Below, piece by piece: positions 54,412 to 58,070 of a stretch of DNA of 58,070 bases; position 1 is the first letter of the stretch; each line of letters starts with the position of its first letter. The DNA lies in assembly GCA_049698775.1 (NCBI GenBank), contig JBAVYM010000066.1:1-58070 (forward strand), read 5' to 3'. The notes under the pieces are model-generated. The model did not search any database. It saw only the letters and a program-made list of their open reading frames with translations, and was not told the origin of the DNA. Both the position numbers and the translations under genes were made by a program. The DNA is from REEB76 sp049698775. GTDB taxonomy: Bacteria; Pseudomonadota; Gammaproteobacteria; Natronospirales; REEB76.

Positions 54412-55233
54412 TCACTCCAGGAACAAGTCCGACTGGAGCGCGGCGCCGGGTTTGACCGCATACGGCGCGAAGTCGGTGATACCTGCGCCGCGCAGCACGT
54501 CCTCGTCAATGAAGAAATTTCCACCGCAGGTGCGGCTGTCGCGGGTCAGGATGGCGTGCGCCGCGTCCGCCACAATCGCCGGGGTGCGGCATTGCTCGGG
54601 CAGCACGCGGCCGCCCAGCATGGCGATGGCGGCGGTGGCAATCACGGTGCGCGGCCACAGCGCATTGACGGCTATGTGACCGGCAAATTCCGCGGCCATG
54701 CCCAGCGTGCAGAAACTCATGCCGTATTTTGAAATGGTATAAGCGGTGTGCGCACGGAACCATTTGGGCGCGAGATTCGGCGGTGGCGCAAGATTCAGGA
54801 TGTGAGGATTTTCCGACTTCAACAAATGGGGCAAGACCGCCTGTGAACACAGGAAGGTACCACGCACATTCACGTCCAGCATCAGGTCAAAGCGCTTCAT
54901 GGGCGTCTCGGCGGTACCCGCGAGCCAAATGGCGCTGGCGTTGTTCACCAGGATGTCAATGCCGCCGAAGTGTGTGGCGGCCTGCTGCACGGCAGCGCGC
55001 ACCGATTCCTCTTCGCGCACATCCATTTGCACCGCCAACGCGCGGCCGCCGGCTTTTTCGACCGCTTCGGCGACACTGTAGATGGTGCCGGGCAATTTCG
55101 GATTGGGCTGCGCGGATTTAGCCGCGATGACCAGATTCGCGCCGTCGGCCGCGGCACGCAGTGCAATGGCGGCGCCGATACCGCGGCTGGCGCCGGTGAT
55201 GAACAAGGTTTTTCCGTGCAGGGTGCTGGGCAT
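54412..55233 (-). CDS. HSDL2-like short-chain dehydrogenase/reductase
   Basis: The 273-residue Rossmann protein has the nucleotide motif TGASRGIG (residues 13-20), DILVNNASAIWL, and the active-site YTISKYGMS. The segment HILNLAPPPNLAPKW followed by FRAHTAY matches the HSDL2 subgroup, where the position normally Ser or Thr (NISPP-type) is Ala here, so the standard catalytic Ser is not evident. Typical HSDL2 also has an SCP2 domain, absent here. Substrate probably fatty-acyl or lipid, inferred from the subgroup. It is divergent from sseA and shares its 41-bp promoter region. Confidence 0.88.
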   Translation of the reverse strand: MPSTLHGKTLFITGASRGIGAAIALRAAADGANLVIAAKSAQPNPKLPGTIYSVAEAVEKAGGRALAVQMDVREEESVRAAVQQAATHFGGIDILVNNASAIWLAGTAETPMKRFDLMLDVNVRGTFLCSQAVLPHLLKSENPHILNLAPPPNLAPKWFRAHTAYTISKYGMSFCTLGMAAEFAGHIAVNALWPRTVIATAAIAMLGGRVLPEQCRTPAIVADAAHAILTRDSRTCGGNFFIDEDVLRGAGITDFAPYAVKPGAALQSDLFLE

Positions 55234-55274
55234 GGTTTGGCTTCCTGAAGGTTCACGGCATTATACTTTTACGT

Positions 55275-56123
55275 ATGGCCTACACGACGTTGGTGGATAC
55301 AGAAACGCTGGCGCGGAACCTGGGTTCCGGCTGGTGCGTGTTCGACTGCCGGTTTGTGCTCAGCGATCCGGGAGCGGGCGAGCGCGCCTACTGCGAAGGC
55401 CATATTCCCGGCGCGCGCTATCTGCATCTGGATCGGGATTTGGCCGGGCCGGTGGGTGAGCAGAGTGGACGCCACCCCCTGCCGGAACCGTTGGTGCTTG
55501 CAGCCAAACTTGCGGCGGCAGGCGTGAACGCCGATGCCCAAATTGTGGCTTATGACGATGCGGCTGGTGCATTCGCCGCACGGCTTTGGTGGCTGTTGCA
55601 CTGGTTGGATCATCCGCACGTGGCGGTGCTGGACGGGGGCTGGAAAAAATGGCTCCGGGAAGGCCGGCCGGTCAGCCGCGAACTGCCCGAGGATGTACCC
55701 CAAGGCAATTTTCGTGCGCAGCCCGACAACAGTTTATGGGTAAGTTCAGCGCGGGTGCTGGAACGCGTTCGCGCAAACGCTGGCCGGTTGCTGGATGCGC
55801 GTGCCCCGAACCGTTTCCGGGGCGACGAAGAGCCGATTGATCCGGTGGCAGGACATGTGCCTGGTGCAGTCAACCGGCCTTACTCGGAAAACGTTTTCCA
55901 AGAGGGCGTCTTCAAGGCCCCGCAGGAGTTGCGGCGATTTTTTGACGCGGCGCTGGACGGTGTTCCGCCACGCGATGCCATTTGCATGTGCGGATCGGGT
56001 GTGACTGCTTGCCACAATTTGCTGGCCATGGAGGTCGCGGGTCTCAAGGGCGGCAGGCTGTATGCGGGTTCCTGGAGTGAATGGATTCGGGATGCCGGAA
56101 GGCCGGTGCGCCGGGGTCAATGA
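55275..56123 (+). CDS. sseA: 3-mercaptopyruvate-type sulfurtransferase (tandem rhodanese)
   Basis: The 282-residue protein consists of two rhodanese domains. The N-terminal one (VFDCRFVLSDPGAGERAYCE, GHIPGARYLHLDRDL) is inactive; the C-terminal one has the catalytic Cys (near residue 238) in the CGSGVTA loop, the motif of 3-mercaptopyruvate sulfurtransferases rather than thiosulfate-type CRxG. GDEEPIDPVAGHVPGAVNRPY is also typical. It starts from an ATG 22 bp downstream of a GAAGG. The next gene has its own promoter. Confidence 0.92.
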   Translation: MAYTTLVDTETLARNLGSGWCVFDCRFVLSDPGAGERAYCEGHIPGARYLHLDRDLAGPVGEQSGRHPLPEPLVLAAKLAAAGVNADAQIVAYDDAAGAFAARLWWLLHWLDHPHVAVLDGGWKKWLREGRPVSRELPEDVPQGNFRAQPDNSLWVSSARVLERVRANAGRLLDARAPNRFRGDEEPIDPVAGHVPGAVNRPYSENVFQEGVFKAPQELRRFFDAALDGVPPRDAICMCGSGVTACHNLLAMEVAGLKGGRLYAGSWSEWIRDAGRPVRRGQ

Positions 56124-56205
56124 TTAAGATTGATCCATAAACGTAATTGTTCGTATATTTGATCTATACTTGTCGGGAAGTCCGGGTAACTGGAGGAGGT
56201 AGCGT

Positions 56206-56637
56206 ATGAAAACCGTGATACGTAATTCATTTGGCTGGCTGGTGGGCCTGTTGCTGGCGGCGGTGTGCGCCGCGGCCATGGCCTCGCCGTTCGTAGGCTC
56301 CCGCAGCGAACCGCATGCGGTGCTGTACCTGAACGTGAATCAGTCTGCCAAGCAGATCTGGCCCGTGAAAATCTGGGCGGTGGACGGTCAGCTCACCAAC
56401 CGCTCCAACCAGGGCGTGTTGTGGATCAAACCCGGCGACTACAGCTTCAACGTGAAACTGGGGGCCGTAAACATGGCGGACGTGCCCGGCCTGGAACGCA
56501 ACGCCCGTTTTGGGCAGGAACAGCACGAGCTGAAACTCAGCGTGGAAGCCGGCAAGGCGTATTACATCGGCGCCAAGTTCTCCGCCGCGGGCAAATGGCA
56601 GCCGGAAGTCTGGAAGACCGACGCCGCCAAGTATTGA
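56206..56637 (+). CDS. Small secreted protein, tandem paralogue 1
   Basis: The 143-residue protein has a signal peptide (LVGLLLAAVCAAAMASPF) and a compact beta-rich mature part: SRSEPHAVLYLNVNQ, IWAVDGQLTNRSNQGVLWIK, GDYSFNVKLGAV, ELKLSVEAGKAYYIGAKFSA, GKWQPEVWKT. A GGAGGAGGT ribosome site precedes the ATG, and a TATACT -10 candidate lies at 56165-56170, although a matching -35 is poor. The family was not recognised. It shares long identical DNA with the next gene, so this is a recent tandem duplicate. A role at the cell envelope is likely. Confidence 0.8.
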   Translation: MKTVIRNSFGWLVGLLLAAVCAAAMASPFVGSRSEPHAVLYLNVNQSAKQIWPVKIWAVDGQLTNRSNQGVLWIKPGDYSFNVKLGAVNMADVPGLERNARFGQEQHELKLSVEAGKAYYIGAKFSAAGKWQPEVWKTDAAKY

Positions 56638-56693
56638 ATGATTGCAACGCGCCGCCTCTATCCAAAACGATGGCGGCGGGCAGGAGGTAGTCC

Positions 56694-57131
56694 ATGACCA
56701 GGATAATGCGAAATTCGTTTCGATGGCTGGCAGGTTTGCTGCTGGCGGCGGTGTGCGCCGCCGCGGTTGCCGCACCCTCGCCGTTTGTGAGTTCGCGCAG
56801 CGAACCGCATGCGGTGCTGTACCTGAATTACAAGATGATTCCCAGCCGGATCTATCCGGTGCGCATCTGGATGGTCGACGGCAAGCTCACCAATCGCTCC
56901 GATCAGCCGGTCGTATGGCTGAAGCCGGGTGAGTACAGCTTCAAAATCAAACTGACCAAGGTGGTGAACCTTGCCTACGTGCCGGGAGCCACGCAAAAAT
57001 TACCGGATGCGCGGCAGATGCAGGATTTGAAACTCAGCGTGGAAGCCGGCAAGGCGTATTACATCGGCGCCAAGTTTGATGCTTCCGGCAAGTGGCGACC
57101 TGAGGTGTGGAAGACCACTGACATCAAATAA
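56694..57131 (+). CDS. Small secreted protein, tandem paralogue 2
   Basis: The 145-residue paralogue has the same layout: signal peptide (LAGLLLAAVCAAAVAAPSP), SSRSEPHAVLYLNYK, IWMVDGKLTNRSDQPVVWLK, EYSFKIKLTKVVNLAYVPGA, and a C-terminal LKLSVEAGKAYYIGAKFDAS, almost the same as its neighbour. The start codon and ribosome site (CAGGAGGT) are also copied. Amino-acid changes concentrate in the loop after YLN and in the central block, while the 44-bp segment encoding LSVEAGKAYYIGAK is identical in DNA. A factor-independent terminator follows. Function unknown. Confidence 0.8.
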   Translation: MTRIMRNSFRWLAGLLLAAVCAAAVAAPSPFVSSRSEPHAVLYLNYKMIPSRIYPVRIWMVDGKLTNRSDQPVVWLKPGEYSFKIKLTKVVNLAYVPGATQKLPDARQMQDLKLSVEAGKAYYIGAKFDASGKWRPEVWKTTDIK

Positions 57132-57160
57132 ACCCGGAAACGTTCAGCGGCACAAAATGA

Positions 57161-57195
57161 AACCGCCACTCTCTTTGGAGAGCAGCGGTTTTTTT
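57161..57195 (+). terminator. Rho-independent terminator after the tandem paralogues
   Basis: AACCGC (57161-57166) pairs with GCGGTT (57185-57190) and CTCTC (57069+100 = 57169-57173) with GAGAG (57178-57182), loop TTTG, followed by a T-run to 57195. Its left flank is A-rich, so it may also serve aconitase, which ends at 57221 on the other strand. Confidence 0.85.
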
Positions 57196-57220
57196 GATTC
57201 AGAACGAAATGGTTACGAAT

Positions 57221-58070
57221 CTACGCAGCCAGTTGCCTTAATACGTATTGCAGGATGCCGCCGTTCTGGTAGTAATCGCGTTCCTTGGGTGTATCCAAAC
57301 GCACGCGCAGCTTGAAGCTCGTGGTTTTGTCGTCATTGGTTTTCGCCTTGACGGTGACTTCCTTCGCCTTGCCGGCGTCCAATCCCGTGATCGAAAATTC
57401 CTCTTTACCCGTGAGTCCAAGTGACTTGGCATCTTCGCCCGCGTGGAACTGCAAGGGCAGTACGCCCATGCCGATGAGGTTGGAGCGGTGAATGCGCTCG
57501 TAGCTCTTGGCAATCACGGCGTGCACGCCCAAGAGCAGCGTGCCCTTGGCGGCCCAGTCGCGCGAGGAGCCGCTGCCGTATTCTTCGCCGGCGATCACGA
57601 GCAGCGGCGTCTTGTCCTTTTGGTATTTAACCGCGGCGTCGTAAATGGACATGACTTCGCCGCTGGGGATATACACTGTGACGCCACCTTCAGTACCGGG
57701 TGCCAGTAGATTGCGCAGGCGAATGTTGGCGAAGGTGCCGCGCATCATGACTTCATGATTACCGCGGCGCGAACCGTAGGAATTGAAATCCTTCGGTTGT
57801 ACGCCGTTCTCCATAAGATACTTGCCTGCCGGACCGTCTTTCTTGATGCTGCCGGCCGGCGAGATGTGGTCGGTGGTGACGGAATCACCGAGCAGCGCCA
57901 GCACGCGCGCGCCTTTGATGTCAGCTACAGGTTCGGGCTCCATCTGCATGCCGTCAAAGTAGGGCGGGTTGCGCACGTAAGTGGAATGCCTGTCCCATTG
58001 ATAGATTTCTCCTTCCGGTATCCGCATGCCGTTCCAATGCTGGTCGCCGTCATAAACCTTGCCGTAAACC
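57221..58070 (-). CDS. acnA: Aconitate hydratase A, C-terminal part (5' end outside window)
   Basis: The visible 283 residues run from the window edge (VYGKVYDGDQHWNG) to the stop. They include GEIYQWDRHSTYVRNPPYFD and the swivel domain: LGDSVTTDHISPAGSIKKDG, FNSYGSRRGNHEVMMRGTFA, IAGEEYGSGSSRDWAAKGTL, SYERIHRSNLIGMGVLPLQF. The active-site SGSSRDWAAKG Arg/Ser motif is intact. It is AcnA type (single-chain IRP-like) rather than AcnB, whose domain order differs. The enzyme isomerises citrate and isocitrate in the TCA cycle and depends on a [4Fe-4S] cluster. It converges with the tandem paralogues over a shared terminator. Confidence 0.96.
   Translation of the reverse strand, partial: VYGKVYDGDQHWNGMRIPEGEIYQWDRHSTYVRNPPYFDGMQMEPEPVADIKGARVLALLGDSVTTDHISPAGSIKKDGPAGKYLMENGVQPKDFNSYGSRRGNHEVMMRGTFANIRLRNLLAPGTEGGVTVYIPSGEVMSIYDAAVKYQKDKTPLLVIAGEEYGSGSSRDWAAKGTLLLGVHAVIAKSYERIHRSNLIGMGVLPLQFHAGEDAKSLGLTGKEEFSITGLDAGKAKEVTVKAKTNDDKTTSFKLRVRLDTPKERDYYQNGGILQYVLRQLAA

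Overview
This is a gene-dense, GC-rich chromosomal window from a gammaproteobacterium. The evidence is the clpS-clpA / infA / aat / trxB / ftsK-lolA-rarA-serS order, which is a rearranged form of the enterobacterial block, together with a type II secretion gspCDEF set, a SUF-type (not ISC) Fe-S operon led by an Rrf2 regulator, and a CioAB-type cytochrome bd. A lineage near Xanthomonadales, Nevskiales or Steroidobacter is plausible, but that is inference. There is no rRNA, CRISPR array or complete prophage.

Layout. 1-2486: 5' part of a secreted BNR-repeat (sortilin-like) protein, minus strand, running off the window. 2625-9179: minus-strand gspC-gspD-gspE-gspF operon ending in a small outer-membrane barrel, with a heptanucleotide inverted repeat between gspE and gspF. 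9325-14263: CHASE2 adenylate cyclase, clpS and clpA. 14416-18217: an accessory pocket between clpA and infA, holding an AT-rich ankyrin lipoprotein gene split by an IS5-family element, a truncated second infA, and a DUF3887/hydrolase pair. 18218-20007: infA, bpt and aat; with clpSA this places most of the bacterial N-degron pathway in about 8 kb. 20022-22929: AhpD-like protein, FemAB-like protein and trxB. 23189-30072: ald, ftsK, lolA, rarA and serS; serS carries an AT-rich internal patch that coincides with an unusual insertion in the protein. 30213-33095: rnk, a broken and an intact tRNA-Ser(UGA), a DUF2268 metalloprotease, a GT9 glycosyltransferase and a small membrane protein. 33282-34166: a low-complexity lipoprotein.

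34395-41274: a minus-strand SUF operon (regulator, sufB, C, D, S, U, T, then a Rieske ferredoxin) with an IscR type-1-like operator over the probable promoter. 41379-42823: SirB2, DUF962 and NERD-like proteins. 42789-45294: cydA, cydB and a 42-residue DUF2474 subunit. 45427-51865: M20 dipeptidase, tatD, a membrane FlgO/TPR protein, mtfA and a MAPEG protein. 51931-53890: a transmembrane vWA-FHA protein followed by a YgjP-type metallopeptidase. 53897-57131: universal stress protein, HSDL2-like SDR, a 3-mercaptopyruvate sulfurtransferase and a tandem pair of small secreted paralogues. 57221-58070: 3' part of aconitase acnA.

Most genes are housekeeping. The most unusual signals are the clpA-infA accessory pocket with two independent insertion scars, the serS mosaic patch, the duplicated tRNA-Ser 5' half, the vWA-FHA/YgjP pair and the tandem secreted paralogues. 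I found no clearly new multi-gene defence or biosynthetic system.
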